From Saccharothrix sp. NRRL B-16314 (GTDB lineage: Bacteria > Actinomycetota > Actinomycetes > Mycobacteriales > Pseudonocardiaceae): a stretch of DNA of 64,000 nt. The stretch lies in NCBI RefSeq assembly GCF_000716595.1, contig NZ_JNXC01000001.1:934891-998890 (forward strand), given 5' to 3'. Shown one piece after another: positions 26,446-34,005 of this stretch. Position numbers and translations under genes: made by a program. How positions within the stretch are numbered: position 1 is the first letter of the stretch; each line of letters opens with the position of its first letter. The notes below the pieces were generated by a model. The model had not been told where the DNA came from. It was given only the letters and a program-made list of their open reading frames with translations, and did no database searches.

Positions 26446-26759
26446 TGCCGGGCCGCCAGCACGCCGTCGAGCAACCCGGGGAACAACGCGTCCAGGTCGG
26501 CCCGTCGCAACGAGCTGATCCGCGAGGTCCCCTGCGGCCGGACGTGCACCACGCCCGCCTCCCGCAACGTCCGCACGTGGTGCGTCAACGTGGAAGCCGT
26601 GACCCCGAGGTCGAGCACCCCGCACGAGATCCCTTCCTCGCACCGGGCCAACGCGCGCACGATCTCCAGTCGGACGGGGTCCGCCAACGCCTGCAGCACC
26701 GCCGCTATCCGGATCTCGTCCCGCTCCGGGTGCGCGAGCATGGTCGTCATGGCACGCAT
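26442..26759 (-). CDS. ArsR-family winged-helix repressor
   Basis: 105 aa. LQALADPVRLEIVRALARCE, the recognition helix TASTLTHHVRTLREAGVVHV and the wing RPQGTSRISSLRR are typical. CEEGISCGVLDLG carries two Cys before the HTH; the metal-sensing CxC of classic ArsR is not present, so a non-metal or redox ligand is possible. ATG codons at 26759, 26750 and 26741 compete and none has a good ribosome site; the first could be leaderless. Divergent from an MFS gene over a palindrome, its likely target. Confidence 0.85.
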   Translation of the reverse strand: MRAMTTMLAHPERDEIRIAAVLQALADPVRLEIVRALARCEEGISCGVLDLGVTASTLTHHVRTLREAGVVHVRPQGTSRISSLRRADLDALFPGLLDGVLAARQ

Positions 26760-26797
26760 ACTACGAGACTGGTCGAACTTCGACGGTCGTCGTAGTA
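26759..26797. promoter_or_regulatory. ArsR/MFS divergent operator
   Basis: Perfect 8-bp arms tactacga (26759-26766) and tcgtagta (26790-26797) enclose a second perfect palindrome gtcgaa-c-ttcgac (26772-26784). The site overlaps the ArsR start and lies upstream of the MFS gene, as expected for an autoregulated ArsR operator. Confidence 0.6.
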
Positions 26798-26837
26798 CGG
26801 TACCGATCGAATCATCACTCGATCGGGGGAGCACACC

Positions 26838-28064
26838 TTGTCCGCCCGCACGTATCTGCTGACGGTCGGCGCGTTCGCCATCGGCACGAGCGCCTACATC
26901 GTCTCCGGCGTCCTGCCGGCCGTGAGCCGGGAACTGAACATCTCCCACGCCACCGCGGGCCAGCTCCTGACCGCGTTCGCCATCGCCTACGCGGTCTCGG
27001 CACCCCCGCTGGCCGCGCTGACCGGCCGCTGGGAACGCCGCACCCTCCTCGTCGCCGCGCTGGGCGTCTCGGCGTTCGGCAACCTGCTGGCCGCCGTCGC
27101 GCCGAACTACCCACTCCTCCTGACCGCGCGCGTCATCAGCGCGCTCGGCGCGGCCGTCTACACACCGGCCGCGACGCTCGTCGCCACCGTGCTCACCCCG
27201 CCGGAACGCCGCGGCCGGGCCGTCGCCCTGGTCTTCGGCGGCCTCACGTTCTCCCTCGTCCTCGGCGTGCCGGCGGGCAACCTGCTGGGCGGGCCTCTCG
27301 GCTACCAGGGCGTGTTCGCGTTGATCGCCGCCGTCTCGGGGCTCGCGGCGCTGGCCGTGTGGCGCTGGCTGCCCCGCGTCGAGGCGCCGCCGGTGGTCCG
27401 CCTCCGCGAGCGCTTCGCACCCGCCGCCGACCGGCGCGTGCTGATGGTTTTGGGCCTGACCGTGATCGCGTGCCTCGCCGTGTTCAGCGTCTTCAACTAC
27501 ATCGCGCCGCTGCTCACCGAAACCGCCGGCGTGGAAGGCGTGATGATCAGCGTGCTCCTCGTCGCGTACGGGCTGGGCGGTGTGTTCGGCAACTGGGCCG
27601 GTGGTCGGCTCACCGACCGGTTCGACCCGCGCAAGCTGCTCGTCGTGCTGGTCGGCTGCTTCACCGTCGTGCTGGCCACGTTGCCGCTGACCTTGACCAC
27701 CCCCGTGTCGGCCGCCGTCGCGCTGTTCGTGTGGGGAGCCTTGACGTGGTCGACGAACCCGCCGACGCAGAGCTGGCTGATCGCGTTGGCGCCCGGCAGC
27801 GGTGGACTGCTCCTGTCGCTCAACGCGTCCGCGATCTACCTCGGTGTCGGTCTGTCCGGCGTGGTCGGCGGGCTGGTGATCAGCTGGGTCGGGCTGGTGG
27901 CGTTGGCACCGATCGCGGGGCTGCTCGCCGCGGTCGCGTTGGTGATGCTGTTCTTCGCCATGAGGCCGGTGAAGGGTGAGGGTTCCGACGAACCTCAGGA
28001 CCCGCCGAACGCGCTGGTGGTCGTCTCGCCGCCTTCGGGGGAACTCGCCAAGCAGTGGAAGTAG
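26838..28064 (+). CDS. MFS efflux transporter (DHA1 type)
   Basis: 408 aa, 12 hydrophobic helices. The start LLTVGAFAIGTSAYIVSGVLP, the loop motif GRWERRTLL after helix 2 and VAYGLGGVFGNWAGGRLTDRFD at the second-half repeat are typical of the AraJ/YdhP-type drug-H+ antiporters. The TTG start has GGGGGA about 8 bases upstream. Probably controlled by the divergent ArsR protein. The last 70 bases overlap, tail to tail, the 3' end of the kinase gene. Confidence 0.9.
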   Translation: MSARTYLLTVGAFAIGTSAYIVSGVLPAVSRELNISHATAGQLLTAFAIAYAVSAPPLAALTGRWERRTLLVAALGVSAFGNLLAAVAPNYPLLLTARVISALGAAVYTPAATLVATVLTPPERRGRAVALVFGGLTFSLVLGVPAGNLLGGPLGYQGVFALIAAVSGLAALAVWRWLPRVEAPPVVRLRERFAPAADRRVLMVLGLTVIACLAVFSVFNYIAPLLTETAGVEGVMISVLLVAYGLGGVFGNWAGGRLTDRFDPRKLLVVLVGCFTVVLATLPLTLTTPVSAAVALFVWGALTWSTNPPTQSWLIALAPGSGGLLLSLNASAIYLGVGLSGVVGGLVISWVGLVALAPIAGLLAAVALVMLFFAMRPVKGEGSDEPQDPPNALVVVSPPSGELAKQWK

Positions 28065-29764
28065 GACGCCTCGCCGTCCGCGAACCCGACCGCCGTGAAC
28101 TTCCAGTCCGACGTGTCCACGGTGGGTCGGGTGTTCGCCTTCATCGCCTCGGCCGTGCAGACGTTCGCGACTTCGGGGGCCTTGACCAGGTCGTCGCTGT
28201 CGACCTGCGGCACCGGCCCCGACAACCAGCCGCCCGCGAACGCCTCCCAGCGGTGCTCTTCGGAGCAGTTGGCGACCCGGCGTGCCGTCGAAGCCGCGCC
28301 GCCGACGGAGACGATGCCCCGGTAGCAGGTCGACTCGTCGACGCAGTAGCCCGTCGCGCAGGGCTTGAGGTCGGGCGGCGGGAGTTCGGCGCTGGTAGTG
28401 GATCCGGTCGTCGTGCCGGTGGACTGCGCACCCGGCGCGGAGGTGCCGCTGTTCTTCGTTGCCCACCACCACGTACCAATTGCGACGACCGTCGCCAACA
28501 CCGCTGCACCGATGACCAACGGCCAGGGCTTCTTGGTGGGCGGCCGAACGTAACCGGACCCGACCTGCGGCTCAAACCGCTGCCCGGCGCGGCCGTCCGA
28601 ACCGACCGCCCCGCCTTGTCCCTGCGGTCCGCCAGGGCCGCCCGCCCCGCCCTGCCAACCGGAACCAACCGCCCCACCCGGCCACTGCACCCCACCAGGC
28701 CCGCTCAGACCACCCGGCCCGCCGGGACCAGCGGCCCCGCCGGACCCGCCAAGACCGCCCGGCCCGCCGGGGCCAGAAGCCCCGCCCGGCCCGGCCAGAC
28801 CACCTTGCCCACTCTGCCCGCCGGGACCACCCTGGCCACCCTGCCCACCCGGGCCGGCCAGACTGCCCGGCCCGCCGAGACCACCCTGCCCGCCCAGGCC
28901 ACTCAGCCCACCCGGCCCGCCGGGACCAGCGGCCCCGTCCGACCCACCGTGCCCGCCGGGCGTCATGGCAACCCGGCTCAACTCATCCCGCAACCGCGCC
29001 GCACCAGGCGTCCGCCGCGCGACATCCGGTTCGAGCGCCCGAACCAACACCTCGTGCAACTCCCGCGGCACCCCGACCACCGGTGCCACGGGCGACCGCA
29101 GCACGTCACCCAGGTGATCGAACGACTCGACCGGCCACGGCACCGGCCGAGGGGGCTTCCCGGCGAGCAGGTCGTACAACGTCGCCGCCAGCGCGTACAC
29201 GTCAGCGGCCGGTGTGGGCTGGGCCATGGCGAAAGCCTCAGGCGGCGCGTAACTGGGGCTCAACGCGTCACGCGTGACCGTGCTGGAACCTTCGGCGTCC
29301 AGCAACGCCGCCAACCCGAAGTCGGCGAGCTTCACCGTGCCGTACCGGTCCAGCAGGATGTTGCCGGGCTTGATGTCCCGGTGCAGCACCCCTTCCGCGT
29401 GCGCGGCGGCCAACGCGTCCGCCAGTTGCACGCCGAGCTGCCGCACCCGGTCCGCCGACAGCGGTCCGTCCCGCCGGACCACGTCGGCCAGCGACCCGCC
29501 CGTGCACAGCTCCATGACCAGGTAGGGCGTGCCCTGCGGGGTGAAGTTGGCGTCGTGCACGGACACCACGTGCGGGTGCCCGGACAGCCGGGCGGCGGCG
29601 TGCGCCTCCCGCAGGAACCGCCGCCGATCGCGTTCGGTCTGCAAGACCCGGTTGTCGATCTTCACCGCGACCTCGCGGTTCAACTGGACCTGGCGGGCGC
29701 GGTAGACCGTGGCGAAGCCGCCCTGGCCCAACGGCGTGAGGTCGGAAAGTCCGGGCAACTGCAC
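27995..29764 (-). CDS. Membrane Ser/Thr protein kinase with collagen-like linker
   Basis: 589-aa Hanks-type kinase. Kinase domain residues 1-260: Gly loop LGQGGFATVY, Lys35 in VAVKID, HRDIKPGN with Asp130, DFGLAALL, and APPE for APE. Residues about 265-400 are a Gly-Pro-rich, collagen-like repeat (GPGGPGGLSG units). One membrane helix PLVIGAAVLATVVAIGTWWW follows, then an extracytoplasmic domain of about 130 aa with five Cys (LKPCATGYCVDESTCYRG, VANCSEEH, FHC), probably disulfide-bonded. Kinase inside and sensor outside is the PknB layout, but with no PASTA repeats. The GTG start (VQLPGLSDLTPLGQGG) leaves an unusually short N-terminus. Confidence 0.92.
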   Translation of the reverse strand: MQLPGLSDLTPLGQGGFATVYRARQVQLNREVAVKIDNRVLQTERDRRRFLREAHAAARLSGHPHVVSVHDANFTPQGTPYLVMELCTGGSLADVVRRDGPLSADRVRQLGVQLADALAAAHAEGVLHRDIKPGNILLDRYGTVKLADFGLAALLDAEGSSTVTRDALSPSYAPPEAFAMAQPTPAADVYALAATLYDLLAGKPPRPVPWPVESFDHLGDVLRSPVAPVVGVPRELHEVLVRALEPDVARRTPGAARLRDELSRVAMTPGGHGGSDGAAGPGGPGGLSGLGGQGGLGGPGSLAGPGGQGGQGGPGGQSGQGGLAGPGGASGPGGPGGLGGSGGAAGPGGPGGLSGPGGVQWPGGAVGSGWQGGAGGPGGPQGQGGAVGSDGRAGQRFEPQVGSGYVRPPTKKPWPLVIGAAVLATVVAIGTWWWATKNSGTSAPGAQSTGTTTGSTTSAELPPPDLKPCATGYCVDESTCYRGIVSVGGAASTARRVANCSEEHRWEAFAGGWLSGPVPQVDSDDLVKAPEVANVCTAEAMKANTRPTVDTSDWKFTAVGFADGEASYFHCLASSPEGGETTTSAFGGS

Positions 29765-29773
29765 GTCGGGACT

Positions 29774-30358
29774 CTAGCCGTTGGCGACGGCTGCCTTCGC
29801 GGCCTTCTTGAACGCGCGGACCTCGGCCAGCGTCTCGGGGCTGGTGACGTCGGCGATGGAGCGTCGTGAGCCTTCCTCGCCGTACGCGCCGGCCGCTTCG
29901 CGCCAGCCCTCCGGCGTGACGCCGAGCTGCTTGCCGAGCAACGCGACGAAGATGCGGGCCTTCTGGTCACCGAACCCGGGCAGCGCCTTCACCCGGCGGA
30001 ACACCTCCTTGGCGTCCGGTTTGCCGGACTTCCAGATGTTCGCCGTCTTGCCCTTGTAGTTCTCCAAGATGTGCAGCGCCAACGCGTGGACGCGGCGCCC
30101 CATCGAGCCGCCGTACCGGTGGATCGCGGGCGGCTGCACGCACAGCTCCACGAACTCGTCCACGTCGGTCTCGGCGATCTTGGTGATGCTGAACCCGTCC
30201 ATCCGGTCCGCGATCTTCCGCGGTCCGGCGAAGGCGTGTTCCATCGGGAACTGCTGGTCCAGCAGCAGGCCGGTGAGCAGCGCGAAGTGGTCTTCACTGA
30301 GCAGCTTGTCGGCCTCCGGGTCCCCGGTGAGGCGCAGCTTCTTCGGCATGTCGGCCAT
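29774..30358 (-). CDS. HhH-GPD-type base-excision repair family protein
   Basis: 194 aa of an actinobacterial HhH-GPD family (uncharacterised branch). LLLDQQFPMEHAFAGPRKIA is the N-terminal helical motif; VKALPGFGDQKARIFVALLG is the helix-hairpin-helix (LPGxGxxKA), where a catalytic Lys/Asp pair would follow. It lacks the Fe-S Cys loop of endonuclease III. The glycosylase substrate is unknown. ATG codons at 30358 and 30349 are both possible. The kinase gene starts 9 bases after its stop. Confidence 0.85.
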   Translation of the reverse strand: MADMPKKLRLTGDPEADKLLSEDHFALLTGLLLDQQFPMEHAFAGPRKIADRMDGFSITKIAETDVDEFVELCVQPPAIHRYGGSMGRRVHALALHILENYKGKTANIWKSGKPDAKEVFRRVKALPGFGDQKARIFVALLGKQLGVTPEGWREAAGAYGEEGSRRSIADVTSPETLAEVRAFKKAAKAAVANG

Positions 30359-30600
30359 CTTCCCACGTCAGGCACGGGGTGCTGGGTGATGCTGTCCTGT
30401 CGGCAAGCCGTCGGGCACATCCCAAGGCCACTGCGCTGCAACGCCGCTCTGCGACGCACGATGCACATGATCGAAGGCCCGAACACCAGTCGGGCGGCCG
30501 TCCTGACGGGCATGTCCCATGAGCGCGAATGGCAGTACGCAAGGTCCTGCGGGGGTCGGCCACGGTTGCGCACCAGCCAAGCATCGTTCAATATGACGGC

Positions 30601-31647
30601 ATGTTCAGCGGGAATGAACAGAGTGAAATTTTGAACAAGGATGAACCGCAGACCGCGCTCCCGGACTTGCTGGGACAGCTCGGCCTTCGTGCTGTCGTGC
30701 GACCCGCCACCCCCTCTGACGCCGAGGTTGACGCGTTTGTCGAGGTCAGCACGCCCTCCGGATCGAGTCGGACGTACGTTGTCGAGATCAAGCGACATGT
30801 GCCTCCCGAGCTCGCGACCGCGCTCCACCCCCATGCGTCGCTGCCGACCCTCGTTGTTGCGCGTTCGATCACCGAGCGGGCCGCTGAACTGCTCCGTGCG
30901 CGAGGGATCGACTACGTGGACGTGGCCGGCAATGCGCACATCGCGTGGAACGACGTCTTCGTCCACGTTCGAGGTCGCCGCAAGGCCGTCGGGCGGAAGG
31001 AAGCGCCTTCGTCGCGTGGCAGCAAGGCGTTCGGTCGCGCAGGGCTTCGAGTCGGGTTCGTCCTGCTCGGCTGGCCTCACATGGCCGGAGAGCCACTGCG
31101 GCGGCTTGCGGGTGCCGGCGGGGTCTCGCTCGGCACGGCCAAGGCCGTCGTCGATGATCTGTCCAACGCGGGTTACCTGTACGACGTGCCAGGTGGTCGT
31201 AGGCTGGCCAGGGCTGGGGAATTGCTGAGCCGGTGGTCGGAGGCATATTCGACCACGCTCTCGCCCGCGCTCTTTCTCGGCGGTTTCTCGACCGAGGGAA
31301 TATCGTGGTGGTCGAGCGCGAAAGAAGAACTGGCGGAGTCTAATGCCCAGCTCGGCGGCGAAGTTGCGGCGAGCCTCATGGACGCGCACCTCACTCCTTC
31401 CACTCTCACCTTGTACGTCGACGAGGTGCCGCGCGCACTCGTCGGTGCACGGCGGATGGTCCGCGTGGAAAAAGATGGGAATGTCCAATTTCGCCGACGT
31501 TTCTGGACGATGGCGGACGGGGGTCGGCTCGTGCCGTCCGTGCTGACCTACGCTGATCTCTTGGCTTCCGGTGACCCTCGGCAACGTGAACACGCAGACA
31601 GGATCAGGACCAGTGACGATCGACTTGCGGAACTCGACCGACTATGA
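30601..31647 (+). CDS. AbiEi-like antitoxin/regulator with nuclease-like N-terminus
   Basis: About 348 aa. Residues 35-80 contain a PD-(D/E)xK-like signature (AEVDAFVEV ... TYVVEIKRH), a restriction-endonuclease-type fold common in this family. Around residues 155-200 lies a winged helix (PLRRLAGAGGVSLGTAKAVV), as in AbiEi antitoxins. It overlaps by 35 bases a nucleotidyltransferase gene, the AbiEii-type toxin partner, giving a type IV toxin-antitoxin pair. GC3 is visibly lower than in neighbours (runs such as gaaagaagaactgg), suggesting acquisition. The start is uncertain: ATG 30601 has no clear ribosome site and TTG 30631 is possible. The 242 bases upstream hold no gene I can support. Confidence 0.75.
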   Translation: MFSGNEQSEILNKDEPQTALPDLLGQLGLRAVVRPATPSDAEVDAFVEVSTPSGSSRTYVVEIKRHVPPELATALHPHASLPTLVVARSITERAAELLRARGIDYVDVAGNAHIAWNDVFVHVRGRRKAVGRKEAPSSRGSKAFGRAGLRVGFVLLGWPHMAGEPLRRLAGAGGVSLGTAKAVVDDLSNAGYLYDVPGGRRLARAGELLSRWSEAYSTTLSPALFLGGFSTEGISWWSSAKEELAESNAQLGGEVAASLMDAHLTPSTLTLYVDEVPRALVGARRMVRVEKDGNVQFRRRFWTMADGGRLVPSVLTYADLLASGDPRQREHADRIRTSDDRLAELDRL

Positions 31648-32371
31648 GGTCTTGCGCGCCGCGAAGGTGCTGGCCCGTCTCGCTGAAGTAGCGCGTGAGG
31701 TTCAAGTCGATTTTCTGGTCGTGGGGGCGACGGCTCGCACGATCATCTCGATCGGGCTGCTGGGAACGCCTCCCGAGCGGCAGACCAAGGACATCGACAT
31801 CGCCACTGAGGTCGATTCCTGGGATGAGTTCGAACGCTTGGCGAGGTTGCTGGACGAGCGCAAAGGGGTGCACAAGTTCGTCGTCGCGGGCGCTGAAGTC
31901 GACGTGGTGCCCTACGGTGGCGTCGAGCGAGTGGATCGGACGATCTTGTGGCCTGGCGATCACAAGATGAACGTCCTCGGCCTGCGTGAGGCCGTGGACT
32001 CCGCGGAGACCGCGCTTCTGCCTGACGGAGTCTCTGTCCGAGTTCCTTCGATCCCGGCCCTTGCTCTTCTCAAGCTGTTCGCATGGCAGGACCGCCATTA
32101 CGACGACACCCGCGATGCCGTCGATCTGGTGACGATCACCAAGTGGTACTCGTCCGAACGCTACCTGGACCGGCTGTACACCGAATGGTTGGACGTCCTC
32201 GAGCGGTTCGGCTATGACCCGCCCCTTGCGGGTGCTTGGCTCTTGGGCGGGCACATGTCGGACCTGCTCGACGACGAGGCCGTTGCCGTGCTGCTCGACG
32301 TCGTCGGGAACGGCGACCTGATGGGAAGGCTCGCCCGGACATGGCCGCGCTCAGAGCTTCCGAGTTGGTGA
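31613..32371 (+). CDS. AbiEii-like nucleotidyltransferase toxin
   Basis: 252 aa. Nucleotidyltransferase core: VVGATARTIISIGLL (Gly-x motif region), KDIDIATEV with the DxD metal ligands, then AEVDVVPYGGVE with the third acidic residue. A helical C-terminal half follows (LLKLFAWQDRHYDDTRDAVD). This is the family of predicted nucleotidyltransferases paired with AbiEi-type regulators; related AbiEii proteins modify tRNA or nucleotides to arrest growth. The GTG overlaps the antitoxin gene by 35 bases in another frame. The activity is inferred by family. The next 284 bases hold no gene apart from the GH26 operator. Confidence 0.75.
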   Translation: MTIDLRNSTDYEVLRAAKVLARLAEVAREVQVDFLVVGATARTIISIGLLGTPPERQTKDIDIATEVDSWDEFERLARLLDERKGVHKFVVAGAEVDVVPYGGVERVDRTILWPGDHKMNVLGLREAVDSAETALLPDGVSVRVPSIPALALLKLFAWQDRHYDDTRDAVDLVTITKWYSSERYLDRLYTEWLDVLERFGYDPPLAGAWLLGGHMSDLLDDEAVAVLLDVVGNGDLMGRLARTWPRSELPSW

Positions 32372-32587
32372 CGGCGATGGGCGACGGGATTCGGGACGCC
32401 GTTGCCGGCAGACCGCGGCTGGGGCGTTGGTGATCGGTGGCGGATCGGTGTGCTCGTGCCCCTCCTGCCACGGGCACGGGTCCTGGATCTCGTTGCAGAC
32501 GGCGACCTCATGGCCCGCTCCTCGGTGGTGGTCGACCGAACGCAGCTCCCTGCCCGGCAACCCGGCATGCGCCGAGAGGTTGACTGC

Positions 32588-32599
32588 TTAACCGGTTAA
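32588..32599. promoter_or_regulatory. LacI-type operator upstream of the mannanase gene
   Basis: Perfect 12-bp palindrome ttaaccggttaa with a central CG, the form of LacI/GalR-family operators, 57 bases before the start of the GH26 gene. The regulator gene is not in the window. Confidence 0.6.
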
Positions 32600-32655
32600 T
32601 CGCTACCGTTCGACCACCACTCCGGAGGCCGCCGCCTTTCGAGAGGCAGGACGCA

Positions 32656-34005
32656 GTGCGAACAGCAACGATGCTGGTGGCCCTACTGCTGGTGACCCTC
32701 GCGCCACCCGCCAACGCGGAACCGCCGCCCGTCCCCGTGGTCGACTACCTGAAGCGGATCACCGGCACCCGCACGGTCACCGGGATGCACAACAAGGAAC
32801 CCAACTCCGACCCCGCCCGGCACACCGCCAAGGTGCACGCGATCACCGGCGTCTACCCCGGCCTGTGGGGCGGTGACTTCCTCTTCGCCCAGGCCGACGT
32901 CGACCACCGGCAGACCATGGTCGACCAGGCGAAGACCGAGTGGCGCAACGGCTCCCTGGTCACGTTGACCTGGCACGTCTGCCCGCCGACCCGCCCCACC
33001 GCGTGCGGCTGGGACGCGGGCGTCAACGACGACCTCACCGACGCCCAGTGGTCCCAGCTGGTCACCGATGGCACCGCGCTCAACAACGCCTGGAAGTCAC
33101 GACTGGACGAGGTCGTGCCGTTCCTGCGCCAACTGCTGGACGCTGGCGTCCAACCGCTGTTCCGGCCGCTGCACGAGATGAACGACGGCTGGTCGTGGTG
33201 GGGCGGCCGACCGGGCGCGAACGGCAGCCGCCGGCTCTACCAGCTCACCCGCGACCACCTCGTCGGCACGCGCGGCCTGTCGGGGATGGCGTGGGTGTGG
33301 AACGTCAAGGACCTCGACCCGGCGGGCATCGCCGACTACTACCCGGGTTCGGCTTACGCGGACGTGGTGTCGCTCGACGCGTGGAACAGCTTCTGGCCGT
33401 CCGGCACGTACTACGACACGTTGAAGAACCTCGCACCGGGCAAGCCCCTGGCGTTGGCCGAGGTCGGCAAGGTGCCGTCGCCCGCGGAGCTGGCGTCCCA
33501 ACCCGACTGGGCGTACTTCATGGCGTGGCCCGAGTTCTTCGACGACAAGCAGCTCAACCCCGACAGCGCGGTCCGCGCCACCTACGGCTCACCTCGTGCG
33601 GTGAACCAGGGCGGGCTGGTCGGCGGCGGGAACCTCGCGCTCGGCCGGCCGTCCTGGTCCACCGCCGTGGAAAGCCCGGCGCACGCGGCGGCGAGCGCGT
33701 TCGACGGCAACCCGACCACCCGCTGGAGCAGCGCGTTCACCGACCAGCACTCGTTGTGGGTCGACCTGGGCGCAACCCGACCGGTCCGCCGGGTCCGGCT
33801 CGACTGGGAGGCCGCGCACGCCCGGCAGTACCAGGTGCAGGTGTCGTCGGACGGCACGACGTGGACGACGGTGCACGAGAACTACGCGGCGGACGGCGGC
33901 ACGGACGAGATCGCGCTCAACGTGAGCGCGCGCTACGTGAAGTTGTACGCCTTCCAGCGCGCTACGCCGTACGGCTACTCGCTGTGGGAGATGGGCGTCT
34001 ACTGA
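32656..34005 (+). CDS. Secreted GH26 beta-mannanase with C-terminal F5/8C-type carbohydrate-binding module
   Basis: 449 aa. Signal peptide: RTATMLVALLLVTLAPPANA, cleavage near residue 22. GH26 domain about 25-320: MHNKEPNSDP, LTWHVCPPT, the acid/base Glu in FRPLHEMNDGWSWWGG and the nucleophile Glu in ALAEVGKVPS; this retaining pair fits hydrolysis of beta-1,4-mannan. Residues about 325-449 are a discoidin/CBM32-like module (NLALGRPSWSTAVESPAHAA, GNPTTRWSSAF). GTG start with gagagg upstream. A LacI-type operator sits in its promoter, so induction by a mannan sugar is likely. It ends tail to tail, 7 bases overlapping, with the J-domain gene. Confidence 0.9.
   Translation: MRTATMLVALLLVTLAPPANAEPPPVPVVDYLKRITGTRTVTGMHNKEPNSDPARHTAKVHAITGVYPGLWGGDFLFAQADVDHRQTMVDQAKTEWRNGSLVTLTWHVCPPTRPTACGWDAGVNDDLTDAQWSQLVTDGTALNNAWKSRLDEVVPFLRQLLDAGVQPLFRPLHEMNDGWSWWGGRPGANGSRRLYQLTRDHLVGTRGLSGMAWVWNVKDLDPAGIADYYPGSAYADVVSLDAWNSFWPSGTYYDTLKNLAPGKPLALAEVGKVPSPAELASQPDWAYFMAWPEFFDDKQLNPDSAVRATYGSPRAVNQGGLVGGGNLALGRPSWSTAVESPAHAAASAFDGNPTTRWSSAFTDQHSLWVDLGATRPVRRVRLDWEAAHARQYQVQVSSDGTTWTTVHENYAADGGTDEIALNVSARYVKLYAFQRATPYGYSLWEMGVY

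Noticed and set aside
26442..28472. Long minus-strand frame running from the MFS region into arsR
   Set aside because: Only the last 105 codons read as ArsR; the rest is antisense to the MFS gene.
32372..32600. Short ORFs between the nucleotidyltransferase and mannanase genes
   Set aside because: No ribosome site, no recognisable domain, and the operator palindrome lies at their end.
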